Assembly: GCA_041725875.1 (NCBI GenBank)
Contig: JBGRQB010000001.1
Coordinates: forward strand, 1 to 10,920
Length of the DNA stretch: 10,920 bases
DNA from: JBGRQB01 sp041725875
Lineage (GTDB): Bacteria; Bacteroidota; Ignavibacteria; Ignavibacteriales; Melioribacteraceae
Direction of reading: 5' to 3'
Part shown: piece by piece, positions 1 to 6,841 of the stretch
How the letters are laid out: every line of letters starts with the position of its first letter
Numbering within the stretch: position 1 is the first letter of the stretch
Translations under genes and position numbers: made by a program
The notes under the pieces: generated by a model
Database searches by the model: none
Seen by the model: the letters and a program-made list of their open reading frames with translations, nothing else
Told to the model about the DNA's origin: nothing

Positions 1-919
1 CAGTAAAACCGAAGGTGTTGTTACAAATGCTGATTTTTCAGAAATCAGATTTAAATCTGTTGCCGGAAAATTAAAACCAATCAAATTTACTTTTGATGAT
101 AAAACTACCAAACTCGATATTGGAGAGTTTAAGGACAAACTTACTTACGATAATATAAATGCTGAAGAAGCTGAGATAAAACTGAATCTGAACACATCTG
201 CAAATGCTCAGTTCAAAGTAGACGGAACCGTAAATGTTAATCATCCCGGTGAAACAAGATCGGAAGCATTTAACGCTCTTGTTCCTTCTTCTTCAACAGT
301 TATAAATTTTGCTAATCTTATAAATAATACAAGCGGTAGTCTGCCAGATGAATTTGTTCTTAAAGGAACTGCAATTGTAAATCCGGAATACAAGGAAAAT
401 GTTTCTGTAACAGAAACTGATACAATTGGCGGAACTGCTCTTATTGAAATTCCCCTAAACGCTCAGGTTACCGGCGGGACGGTTATTGATACTGTTGAAA
501 TTGACGATTCTGACATTGATGAGGATGATGCCGACAGATTAAATAGTGCTGAACTGACAATTGAAATTACCAACAAAATAGCTGCCGGCGGAACTTTTTC
601 AGGTGTGCTTTTAGATGGAGCCGGTGAAAAATTAATGGATATCCCTCCAAGAGAAGTTACATCCGGCGGAACAACTTCAAACTTAATTAAACTTGTTCCT
701 GCTGAAACTGATGAAAATGGTGAAGTTAAAAATCCCGGATATACAACTCAGAAAATTGAAATATTTGGTGATGATGTGAAGAAATTTATCAAAGGGAAAA
801 AGCTGATTATGAATATCGACTTTGATACAGCTTCGCCAACAAGGACAGTTAAGTTCAGATATACCGATGAAATAATTATCAGAGTTACTGCCGTAGCATC
901 TATTAAAGTAAGCGAATAA
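1..919 (+). CDS. Unrecognised beta-rich envelope protein, 3' part (5' end outside window)
   Basis: The reading frame is open from position 2 to the stop at 917-919, giving 306 residues with no start visible, so the gene begins upstream of the window. I do not recognise the family. The visible part is rich in Thr, Val, Ile, Asp, Glu and Asn, has no cysteine and no hydrophobic segment long enough to span a membrane. It shows repeated short alternating stretches (for example AELTIEITNKI, around residues 183-193) typical of beta-sandwich secreted or periplasmic proteins. An acidic patch (DDSDIDEDDAD) lies around residues 169-179. The next gene, an outer-membrane barrel protein, starts only 12 nt after the stop with its own ribosome site, so the two are probably one operon and both act in the cell envelope. 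A signal peptide or lipobox would be in the missing N-terminus. The coding call is firm; the envelope role is inference. Confidence 0.85.
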   Translation, partial: SKTEGVVTNADFSEIRFKSVAGKLKPIKFTFDDKTTKLDIGEFKDKLTYDNINAEEAEIKLNLNTSANAQFKVDGTVNVNHPGETRSEAFNALVPSSSTVINFANLINNTSGSLPDEFVLKGTAIVNPEYKENVSVTETDTIGGTALIEIPLNAQVTGGTVIDTVEIDDSDIDEDDADRLNSAELTIEITNKIAAGGTFSGVLLDGAGEKLMDIPPREVTSGGTTSNLIKLVPAETDENGEVKNPGYTTQKIEIFGDDVKKFIKGKKLIMNIDFDTASPTRTVKFRYTDEIIIRVTAVASIKVSE

Positions 920-931
920 CAGGGGATAGAG

Positions 932-2356
932 ATGAAAAAAATATTATACATATATATTATACTGCTTGGAATTATACTGGCACAAAGTGGCGGATCTGTA
1001 GGAACTGCCGCATCCAGAGAAGCTGCTCTGGGTGATGCTGCAACCGCAACTGCAAGAGGTGTTTATACAATTGGTTTTAACCCGGCCAACCTTACGTTAG
1101 GGCAATATCATTCGATGGAAATAGCAACTGTTTTACCTTTGCCCAACTTTAGTGTTATGGCTGGTTCCGAGGTAATGACTTTTGAAGATTTTGATTATTT
1201 TTTCGGTGCAAAAAAAATTGGAAGTAAAAAAGTCGGAAGAGCTTTAACAGATGCTGACAAAGCAAGATTACAAAGTCTGTTTACTCAGGGAGAAGCCCTG
1301 CAGAGTGAAATGTCTTTAAACTTATTCTCTTTTTCAATTCAGGTTCCTGAAATAGGAAGTGCATTTGCAATTGGAATTAGAGACAGGTTCTCTGCAAACG
1401 GATTGATCGATTCCGATCTTGTTGGTTTTGCTCTTAACGGAAATGAAGTGGGAAAAAAAGAAACATTTTCAAATTTCTCTTTTGAATCAGTTTATCTTCG
1501 CGAATACTCATTTAGTTTTTCGAAAAATCTGACTTCACTTTTAAAAAAAGAAGTTAAAAGCCTGCACGCCGGTGTTACTTTCAAATATATCAGCGGTTTT
1601 GCATACGGAAAACTTGAAAGAGCAAATATGAGCATTGAAACAACATCCGATACAAAACTTCATGTTATAGGAGATGTTTTAACAAGATCCGCAGTTTCTC
1701 CCGATTTTGGTGTTGAATACGATTTTGAGGATATAACAAAAAAAGAAGATTATACACCTTTTCCTACTCCTGCCGGTTCCGGGTTTGGAATCGATTTGGG
1801 AATTACGGCTGAAATTAACAGAGCAATTACAGCTGCAATTTCAATAACTGATATCGGATCTGTAAACTGGGATAAAGAAACCGTAGAATACAGAATGGAC
1901 GGCGAAAAACTTATCAGCGATTTTACAAAAAAAGAAAATGTAGATTCTCTGGAAGAAATTTTTGATATGAAAGGAAAATATATCGGTGAATTTTCTAGTG
2001 ATCTTGCAACAGCTTTACATATTGGTGTTAAGGTTCGTGTAGACAAGTTGGAAGGTATTGGTCTTGATCAGAAGCTTATGGTTGCGTTTGATTATCATCA
2101 GGGACTTAATGACGGCCCGTTTAACAGTGAAGATCCAAGATTTTCCTTTGGTTGCGAATGGCAGCCGGCACACTGGTTTATGTTCCGAAATGGTTTAACT
2201 TTTGGCGGAAGATTTGGCTTCAGATGGAGTATGGGATTTGGTTTTGATTCCGGACTGCTGGAGTTTAATCTCACAACCACAGATTTTAACAGTATGCTCC
2301 TAAACAACGGAGCCGGGAGAGCCGGAGTAAACTTTGGTACAAGATGGAAGTTTTAA
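932..2356 (+). CDS. DUF5723-like outer-membrane beta-barrel protein
   Basis: This is a 474-residue exported protein. Residues 1-17 form a signal peptide (MKK, then a long Ile/Leu/Tyr core, ending ILA before QSGG), with likely cleavage after Ala17. The mature start has small-residue-rich sequence (GTAASREAALGDAATATARG) followed by GFNPANL, the pattern I associate with DUF5723 and PorV/FadL-like barrel proteins of Bacteroidota and Ignavibacteria. The rest is made of amphipathic beta strands with many aromatic residues. The chain ends in FGTRWKF, a C-terminal aromatic typical of proteins inserted by the BAM machinery. A good ribosome site (GGGGA, 922-926) precedes the ATG. The gene follows the upstream envelope gene by 12 nt and is closed by a terminator at 2378-2407, so it is the last gene of its operon. 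Its substrate or partner is unknown. The barrel prediction is strong; the DUF5723 assignment is from memory of the family's look. Confidence 0.85.
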   Translation: MKKILYIYIILLGIILAQSGGSVGTAASREAALGDAATATARGVYTIGFNPANLTLGQYHSMEIATVLPLPNFSVMAGSEVMTFEDFDYFFGAKKIGSKKVGRALTDADKARLQSLFTQGEALQSEMSLNLFSFSIQVPEIGSAFAIGIRDRFSANGLIDSDLVGFALNGNEVGKKETFSNFSFESVYLREYSFSFSKNLTSLLKKEVKSLHAGVTFKYISGFAYGKLERANMSIETTSDTKLHVIGDVLTRSAVSPDFGVEYDFEDITKKEDYTPFPTPAGSGFGIDLGITAEINRAITAAISITDIGSVNWDKETVEYRMDGEKLISDFTKKENVDSLEEIFDMKGKYIGEFSSDLATALHIGVKVRVDKLEGIGLDQKLMVAFDYHQGLNDGPFNSEDPRFSFGCEWQPAHWFMFRNGLTFGGRFGFRWSMGFGFDSGLLEFNLTTTDFNSMLLNNGAGRAGVNFGTRWKF

Positions 2357-2377
2357 GTTATACAAAATAAATTTCTT

Positions 2378-2407
2378 AAAAGGCATTCGTAAGTGAATGC
2401 CTTTTTT
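2378..2407 (+). terminator. Rho-independent terminator after the barrel gene
   Basis: An 11-bp perfect stem (2378-2388 with 2395-2405, core AAGGCATTC/GAATGCCTT) closes a 6-nt loop and runs into a T tract at 2402-2407. It lies 21 nt past the stop of the barrel protein gene. A second, smaller 14-bp perfect inverted repeat (CTGATT-TT-AATCAG, 2416-2429) lies just downstream and has no T tract. Confidence 0.85.
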
Positions 2408-2486
2408 ATTTTACTCTGATTTTAATCAGGTTAATTTGTCCGGAAATAAAATAATCGTCATAAATAGATTAAAAAGAAGAATATAA

Positions 2487-2518
2487 ATTGATATAATAAA
2501 CCTCGTTTATTAAGTTTA
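2487..2518 (+). promoter_or_regulatory. Candidate Bacteroidota-type promoter for ptsN-like gene and hisS
   Basis: The sequence ATTG (2487-2490) is followed after 20 bp by TAAGTTTA (2511-2518). This is one base off at each element from the Bacteroidota consensus TTTG / TAnnTTTG. It would start transcription near 2525, about 30 nt before the EIIA gene. The 201-nt gap from 2357 to 2557 otherwise holds only the terminator of the preceding operon and a small inverted repeat. Such short motifs occur by chance in AT-rich DNA, so support is moderate. Confidence 0.35.
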
Positions 2519-2557
2519 CTTGTTAAATTTATAAATGATAAAAGACGTGTAGTAGAT

Positions 2558-3031
2558 ATGAAGATTTGTGAGATTCTAAAGGTTGAACACATTTTACCTG
2601 AGTTTACAGTTGAAGCCAAAGAAGATATAATTAATCAGATGATTGATTTGTTTAACGGGGATGACCGTATTAATAATCTTGATACTGTCAGGACGACTGT
2701 AATTGAAAGGGAAAAAATAATGTCGACGGGGGTTGGAAACGGTTTTGCAATTCCTCATGGAAAAACAGATGCAGTTAACGAAATTGTAGCCGGATTTGCC
2801 AAAACAAAAAATGCAATTGATTTTGAAGCTTTGGACGGTCAGAATGTTAACCTTGTTTTTCTGCTGGTTGGTAAAGAAAATATGGTTGGACCACATATAA
2901 AACTGTTAAGCAGAATTTCGCGAATGATGAATAAAACAGAATTCAGAGAGAAGCTGATAAATGCAAATTCCTCTGAAGAGATTTATAATATCTTCTGCGA
3001 AGAAGAAAAAAACTATATTGAGTTATCATAA
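2558..3031 (+). CDS. PTS EIIA domain protein (PtsN/fructose-mannitol type), stand-alone
   Basis: This 157-residue protein is a single EIIA domain of the fructose/mannitol/PtsN class. Domains of this class accept a phosphoryl group from HPr on a histidine. The diagnostic stretch is GVGNGFAIPHGK at residues 58-69, with His67 as the expected phospho-acceptor, preceded by the usual V-x-x-REK-x-x-STG lead-in. The length matches free-standing PtsN-type proteins. No EIIB or EIIC sugar-transport partner lies nearby, which favours a regulatory role (as for EIIA-Ntr) over sugar uptake. An upstream ATG at 2535 runs into a stop after five codons, so 2558 is the best start. The ribosome site is weak. hisS follows after 27 nt with no terminator between, so the two are probably co-transcribed. 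The fold and active site are clear; the regulatory role is inferred. Confidence 0.9.
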   Translation: MKICEILKVEHILPEFTVEAKEDIINQMIDLFNGDDRINNLDTVRTTVIEREKIMSTGVGNGFAIPHGKTDAVNEIVAGFAKTKNAIDFEALDGQNVNLVFLLVGKENMVGPHIKLLSRISRMMNKTEFREKLINANSSEEIYNIFCEEEKNYIELS

Positions 3032-3058
3032 CCTTTCAACAACAAAACAAAACTTAAA

Positions 3059-4315
3059 ATGATAAAAGCGATTAAAGGTACCAAAGATACCCTTCCGGTA
3101 GATATGCCGGCCTGGAAAAAAATTGAAAAAACTGTAGCCGAAAAAATGGCTAACTTTAACTATAAGGAAATCAGAACTCCTGTGTTTGAAGAAACCAGAC
3201 TGTTCAGCAGAGGAATCGGAGAAGCAACTGACATAGTTAGTAAGGAGATGTATACTTTTACTGACAGAAGTGAAAACAGTGTTACTCTTCGTCCTGAAAT
3301 GACAGCTTCGGTTGTGCGTGCATTTGTTGAACACAATCTTGGAAAGATACAAAACCTTAATAAACTTTACTACTGTGCTCCTATGTTCAGACAGGAAAGA
3401 CCACAGGCAGGAAGGTTAAGACAGTTTCATCAGTTTGGTGCCGAAGCACTTGGAAGCAACGACCCGTCAATAGATGCAGAAATGATTATTCTTGCTTACG
3501 ATATTATTAAAAGCTTTGGATTAAAAAATATTGTAGTCAAGATAAATTCTCTTGGTGTTCCTTCATCCAGAGAAGAATATAAAAACATCCTTAAAGATTA
3601 TTTGTCTGATAAGTTTGAACAGCTTTCTGCTGAGAGTAAAAACAGATACGAGACAAATATTCTTCGTTTGTTCGACAGTAAAGACAAAGGCGATCAGGAA
3701 GTAATGGAAAATGCTCCTTTGTTAATTGAACACCTGGATGATGAGAGTCTGGAACACTTTGACAAAGTAAAACAGATCTTGTTAGCTGCGCAAATTCCGT
3801 TTGAAGTAGATCCAAAACTTGTTCGCGGATTAGATTATTACACCAACACAACTTTTGAAATTATCAGTGGAAGTGTTGGGTCGCAAAGTGCACTTTGCGG
3901 CGGCGGAAGATATAATCTTCTTATTGAACAGCTTGGCGGAAAAGAGACTCCGGGAATCGGGTTTGCAGCCGGTATAGAAAGAATTTTACTTGCCTGCGAA
4001 AATGAAAAATCACTGGAAGTACCGGAAGAAAAAATTGACCTGTATGTTGTTCGTCTGGATAAAGAACTTGTAAACAAAGCCTATGAAATCGGACTTTTCT
4101 TCAGAAGAAACAATCTGAATGTTGAAGTAGATTACGCTCAGAAAAGTATAAAAGCCCAGATGCGGGAAGCAAACAGATATAATGCAAAATATACTCTTCT
4201 TGTAGGCGGAGAAGAATTTGAAAATGGAAAAATTGTTCTGAAAAATATGGAAAACAGTGAACAGGAAGAATTTCCTGTTGAGCAGCTGGAAGCGATTTTA
4301 GAAAAAATAAAATAA
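3059..4315 (+). CDS. hisS: Histidine--tRNA ligase
   Basis: This is class II histidyl-tRNA synthetase, which charges tRNA-His with histidine using ATP in the cytoplasm. All landmarks are present over 418 residues, the usual length. They are the N-terminal IKAIKGTKDTLP (2-13), motif 1 around EIRTPVFEE, motif 2 MFRQERPQAGRLRQFHQ (109-125, with Arg111 expected to contact ATP), and the histidine-specific loop LVRGLDYYT (254-262, with Arg256 expected in catalysis). GGGRY (281-285) and motif 3 GIGFAAGIER (299-308, Arg308) follow. The anticodon-binding domain is roughly residues 325-418. The start is preceded by an A-rich leader without a clear Shine-Dalgarno sequence, common in this phylum. It lies 27 nt behind the EIIA gene and ends at a bidirectional terminator. 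No damage or missing residue is seen. Confidence 0.98.
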   Translation: MIKAIKGTKDTLPVDMPAWKKIEKTVAEKMANFNYKEIRTPVFEETRLFSRGIGEATDIVSKEMYTFTDRSENSVTLRPEMTASVVRAFVEHNLGKIQNLNKLYYCAPMFRQERPQAGRLRQFHQFGAEALGSNDPSIDAEMIILAYDIIKSFGLKNIVVKINSLGVPSSREEYKNILKDYLSDKFEQLSAESKNRYETNILRLFDSKDKGDQEVMENAPLLIEHLDDESLEHFDKVKQILLAAQIPFEVDPKLVRGLDYYTNTTFEIISGSVGSQSALCGGGRYNLLIEQLGGKETPGIGFAAGIERILLACENEKSLEVPEEKIDLYVVRLDKELVNKAYEIGLFFRRNNLNVEVDYAQKSIKAQMREANRYNAKYTLLVGGEEFENGKIVLKNMENSEQEEFPVEQLEAILEKIK

Positions 4316-4320
4316 ATTAT

Positions 4321-4350
4321 AAAAACCCTGATGAATAATCAGGGTTTTTT
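4321..4350. terminator. Bidirectional rho-independent terminator between hisS and the SUMF1 gene
   Basis: A 12-bp perfect stem (4321-4332 with 4338-4349, core CCCTGAT/ATCAGGG) has a 5-nt loop. It is flanked by A's on the left and T's on the right, so it reads as a terminator from both strands. It sits 5 nt past the hisS stop and 12 nt past the stop of the convergent SUMF1-domain gene, and so serves both. Confidence 0.9.
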
Positions 4351-4362
4351 GTTAACAATCTT

Positions 4363-5613
4363 TTATAAACTTGTTTTAGCAATGCGGAATCCGATTGTAT
4401 AGTCGCGCTTGGTAATTTCACCACAATCTCTTCTGGCAACGCAACTGAATTCAGCTGCATGCCAAATTGAACCACCTCTGTATGATTTGTAACTTCCGCT
4501 TGAAGGGCCTTGAGGATTAGTTTGAGCTGAAGATGAATAGTTGCCGTACCAATCATTAGTCCATTCATCAATATTTCCAGACATATCATAGATCCCCAGT
4601 TCATTAGGAGATTTTAAACCTATGTTATATGGACGATTATTTGAATTACCTGAGTACCAGGAAACCTGATTAATATCATTGTTGCCGCTATATCTGTAAC
4701 CATTACTTGAATTTCCGCCTCTTGCAGCAAATTCCCATTCTGCTTCAGTTGGTAATCTTCCTCCTGCCCAGGTACAGTAAGCTTTTGCTCCATACCAGCT
4801 TACATAGTTTACCGGATGTAGTTCATAGCCTTTTTTTACTTTGAATACGTTGCCATCTTTGTATATTCTGCTGATAGAAGATGCAAGGTTTATCCATTCA
4901 ACTCCACCTTCTGATTGATTCCCCTGGACATTTAAGAATTTACAAAATTCATAATTAGTAACCTCATATTTACTGACGTAGAATGTGCTTAAGGTAACTT
5001 GATGAGAAGGTTTTGAAGAAGCATGAAGATTACCAAAAGTATCACCCATTGTAAAAGTGCCGCCATTTACCATAATCATAGGATTATCGAATTTTATCAA
5101 TTCTAATACTAAGTGAGAAGCGTTTAGTTCATCTTTTGTTTTGGTTATTGTTTGTGAAAAATATCCGCTCTTAGAAACTGTTAAGTCTATTGTTACCAGA
5201 GAATCAGGAACAAATATTACATTTTTTCCTGCTATTAACTCTTTAGTGAGAGTAAAATCTCCTGAGTTGATATCAAGCGTTGCATCTACAATGTTGCCCT
5301 CTGCTTTTACTGTCATAGAAAAAACAATTGCCTTTTTTTCTTTAACTACAAAATAGGGATATCCAAAATCTTGCGGAGACAAATTGAGTGCGCTTACTAC
5401 TTCAACCGGAATTGCTTTTTGTTCATTTGGAGTAACATTCATGCTGATTGGCAATGGATCATCGACCAAAATTGAAACAGGCGAATTCTCCAGCGGAGCA
5501 GCAAAAATTGTTAAATCATTTTCATCAAGAAGTTCAAATTGTACAAGAGAGTGTTCTTCATTTGCATTAATTTCAACTATATCAGTGCGATAAACACCAT
5601 TATCACCCCACAT
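4363..5613 (-). CDS. SUMF1-domain surface protein, main fragment of a frameshifted lipoprotein gene
   Basis: This 416-residue frame lacks any signal peptide. It is the downstream part of the lipoprotein that begins at 5855. Residues 1-100 look like beta-sandwich. Residues about 136-160 (LVTIDLTVSKSGYFSQT) resemble a PEGA-type repeat. Residues about 176-414 form a SUMF1/formylglycine-generating-enzyme-like domain: MVNGGTFTMGD, YEVTNYEFCKFLN, HPVNYVSWYGAKAYC, GRLPTEAEWEFAARGG (285-300), GNIDEWTNDWYG (346-357), YRGGS (378-382) and IGFRI (407-411). In true formylglycine-generating enzymes two catalytic cysteines follow the GGS motif. Here that stretch reads IWHAAEFSCVARRDC, with no Cys in the first eight positions, so enzyme activity is doubtful and a binding role is more likely. 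The ATG at 5611-5613 has no ribosome site, and the frame stays open upstream to 5661, so this ATG is probably not a real start. The convergent neighbour hisS shares its terminator. Confidence 0.85.
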   Translation of the reverse strand: MWGDNGVYRTDIVEINANEEHSLVQFELLDENDLTIFAAPLENSPVSILVDDPLPISMNVTPNEQKAIPVEVVSALNLSPQDFGYPYFVVKEKKAIVFSMTVKAEGNIVDATLDINSGDFTLTKELIAGKNVIFVPDSLVTIDLTVSKSGYFSQTITKTKDELNASHLVLELIKFDNPMIMVNGGTFTMGDTFGNLHASSKPSHQVTLSTFYVSKYEVTNYEFCKFLNVQGNQSEGGVEWINLASSISRIYKDGNVFKVKKGYELHPVNYVSWYGAKAYCTWAGGRLPTEAEWEFAARGGNSSNGYRYSGNNDINQVSWYSGNSNNRPYNIGLKSPNELGIYDMSGNIDEWTNDWYGNYSSSAQTNPQGPSSGSYKSYRGGSIWHAAEFSCVARRDCGEITKRDYTIGFRIAKTSL

Positions 5614-5855
5614 TTGATTAAAGAAATTTCTTTGTTGCTGAAAATAGTTTGTGAGCCGCGTTTAAGTGTAAATATTGCTTTTTTTACATCATCAAGTGAA
5701 TTAGCGTCACTTGTCTTCCCAAGTGTTTTTACTATCTGGTTAATTGAAAAAGTTAACTGTACTTTTTCCGGTGCCACAATTTTGTCAGAGTTTTGACAGC
5801 CCGTGAAAAGAAGAATAGTGATTAATAAAATAAATGATAATTTGAGTAATTTCAT
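5577..5855 (-). CDS. Lipoprotein N-terminus, upstream fragment of the frameshifted SUMF1 gene
   Basis: This 92-residue frame starts with a clear lipoprotein signal (MKLLKLSFILLITILLFTGC, lipobox FTGC, lipidated Cys20) and continues QNSDKIVAPEK, a typical tether. Residues 25-75 read as the start of a beta-sandwich domain. The last residues (CGVIMVFIALI) look out of frame. The downstream frame (MWGDNGVYRTDIVEIN) continues the domain naturally. The total span 4363-5855 is 1493 nt, one short of a multiple of three, so a single missing base (or two extra) explains the break. It lies where both frames are open (5580-5661), most plausibly about 5605-5625. A ribosome site (GGAG, minus strand, about 6 nt before the ATG) supports this start. 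Together the two fragments encode a surface lipoprotein of about 497 residues. Natural pseudogene, sequencing error and recoding cannot be told apart here. Confidence 0.8.
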   Translation of the reverse strand: MKLLKLSFILLITILLFTGCQNSDKIVAPEKVQLTFSINQIVKTLGKTSDANSLDDVKKAIFTLKRGSQTIFSNKEISLIKCGVIMVFIALI

Positions 5856-5929
5856 AAATTCTCCGTTTTGTTTGATAATTTGACTTGTTTAGTTTTCCTG
5901 ATTTCAAGTGCCCTTAAATTAGCATAGTT

Positions 5930-5937
5930 CAAATATA
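5930..5937 (-). promoter_or_regulatory. Candidate -7 element for the SUMF1 lipoprotein gene
   Basis: On the minus strand this reads TATATTTG, an exact match to the Bacteroidota -7 consensus TAnnTTTG, about 75 nt before the lipoprotein ATG. I see no good TTTG at the expected distance upstream, so support is partial. Confidence 0.4.
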
Positions 5938-5993
5938 AAAAATTCGATTTAAAAATAAATTCGCAGATCTATTTTTGCCTTGGATTTTAATTT

Positions 5994-6024
5994 TTTGAAA
6001 CCAGTGAGATGGTTAGTATATTAG
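5994..6024 (+). promoter_or_regulatory. Candidate Bacteroidota-type promoter for rlmB
   Basis: The sequence TTTG (5994-5997) is followed after 19 bp by TATATTAG (6017-6024), which differs from TAnnTTTG at one base. Transcription would start near 6031, about 32 nt before the methyltransferase ATG. Together with the minus-strand element at 5930-5937 it makes the 207-nt gap (5856-6062) a divergent promoter region. I see no small gene in this gap. Confidence 0.45.
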
Positions 6025-6062
6025 CAACCTGAATTTATTTTAAAACGGAAGTAATAAGTAAA

Positions 6063-6794
6063 ATGAAAAAAATCTTCGGAAGAAAACCGATTTTAGAGGC
6101 TTTAAGAGCCAACGAAAATATTGAACAAATTTATGTTTCCTTTGGGCAAAAAGGGGACGTAATAGCCAAGATCAAGAGTCTTGCGAAAAAAAATGGTATT
6201 AAGTACTCCGAAGTATCCACATCAAAGTTTCGTGAAATAGATCCCGGGAAAAATACTCAGGGAATTATCGCACTTAAATCTGACAGAAAATATTATTCCA
6301 TCGATGAACTTCTGAAAAGCATAAAAAAGAAAAACCCGCTTTTATTGCTAATGGATTCTATTCAGGATCCGCATAATGTGGGAGCTATTCTAAGAACCGC
6401 AGAATGTGTCGGAGTTGACGGGGTAATTATCACAACACACAACAGCGCACCAATCACCGATACAGCAGAAAAAATTTCGGCCGGAGCTGTTTCTCACCTC
6501 AAAATTTGTAAAGTTAATAATCTGAGTCATGCAATGGGAATTCTCAAAGAAGAGGGATTCTGGATAACAGGTACCGCTTTATCTGAAAATTCCAAAGATT
6601 TTACAAAAATTGACTTTACCGGTTCAACCGCAATTGTAATGGGAAATGAGGAAAAAGGTCTCAAATCACTTGTTGCAAAAAATTGCGATTTTCTTGCAGA
6701 AATTCCGATGCAAGGCCAAATTCAATCATTAAACGTATCTGTCGCCACCGGCGTAATCTTATTTGAAGCCCTGAAACAGAGAAAAAAATCTTAA
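6063..6794 (+). CDS. rlmB: 23S rRNA guanosine 2'-O-methyltransferase, RlmB type (TrmH/SpoU family)
   Basis: This 243-residue SPOUT methyltransferase transfers a methyl group from S-adenosylmethionine to a ribose 2'-OH in RNA. The expected target is G2251 (E. coli numbering) of 23S rRNA. Residues 1-75 form the small N-terminal substrate-binding domain found in RlmB (starting FGRKPILEALRAN). The knotted catalytic domain shows motif 1 DPHNVGAILRTAE (102-114, with Asn105 and Arg111 conserved), motif 2 IVMGNEEKGL (191-200, with Glu196) and motif 3 IPMQGQIQSLNVSVATG (214-230, with Ser222 and Asn224). Length and layout fit RlmB rather than TrmH or TrmL. Related family members can modify other sites, so exact target specificity is inferred. 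The gene is transcribed divergently from the SUMF1 lipoprotein and precedes the suf operon by 121 nt. No strong terminator separates it from sufB, so some read-through is possible. Confidence 0.92.
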   Translation: MKKIFGRKPILEALRANENIEQIYVSFGQKGDVIAKIKSLAKKNGIKYSEVSTSKFREIDPGKNTQGIIALKSDRKYYSIDELLKSIKKKNPLLLLMDSIQDPHNVGAILRTAECVGVDGVIITTHNSAPITDTAEKISAGAVSHLKICKVNNLSHAMGILKEEGFWITGTALSENSKDFTKIDFTGSTAIVMGNEEKGLKSLVAKNCDFLAEIPMQGQIQSLNVSVATGVILFEALKQRKKS

Positions 6795-6811
6795 TTTTTA
6801 TTTAGATTGAA

Positions 6812-6838
6812 TAAAAATAGACAAATTGTCTTATTTTA
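6812..6838. promoter_or_regulatory. Palindromic candidate operator upstream of sufB
   Basis: A 13-bp perfect palindrome AGACAA-A-TTGTCT (6819-6831) is extended, after a 2-bp mismatch on each side, by TAAAA/TTTTA arms (6812-6816 and 6834-6838). It ends 4 bp upstream of the candidate -33 element of sufB and is centred about 54 bp before the likely start site. GACAAA also recurs as a direct repeat at 6844-6849. The hairpin loop would be too tight for a good terminator, which favours a protein-binding site. The binding protein is unknown. Confidence 0.45.
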
Positions 6839-6841
6839 ATC

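Noticed and set aside
2416..2429. Small palindrome CTGATT-TT-AATCAG as an operator or second terminator
   Set aside because: It has only 6-bp arms, no T tract, and sits far from the candidate promoter of the next gene. It is compatible with chance in AT-rich DNA.
3026..3352. Minus-strand open frame of 108 codons opposite the start of hisS
   Set aside because: It is the reverse complement of conserved hisS sequence with a low-complexity Cys/Phe/Ser-rich translation; a shadow.
5570..5660. Programmed -1 frameshift in the SUMF1 lipoprotein gene
   Set aside because: A -1 shift would join the frames, but no X-XXY-YYZ slippery heptamer lies in the correct frame in the overlap, and I see no strong stimulatory hairpin. 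A missing base is the simpler explanation.
6794..6818. Hairpin after rlmB as a terminator (9-bp stem, 6794-6802 with 6810-6818)
   Set aside because: The stem is entirely A-T pairs and no T tract follows, so it would be too weak to call. It also overlaps the arm of the palindrome next to it.
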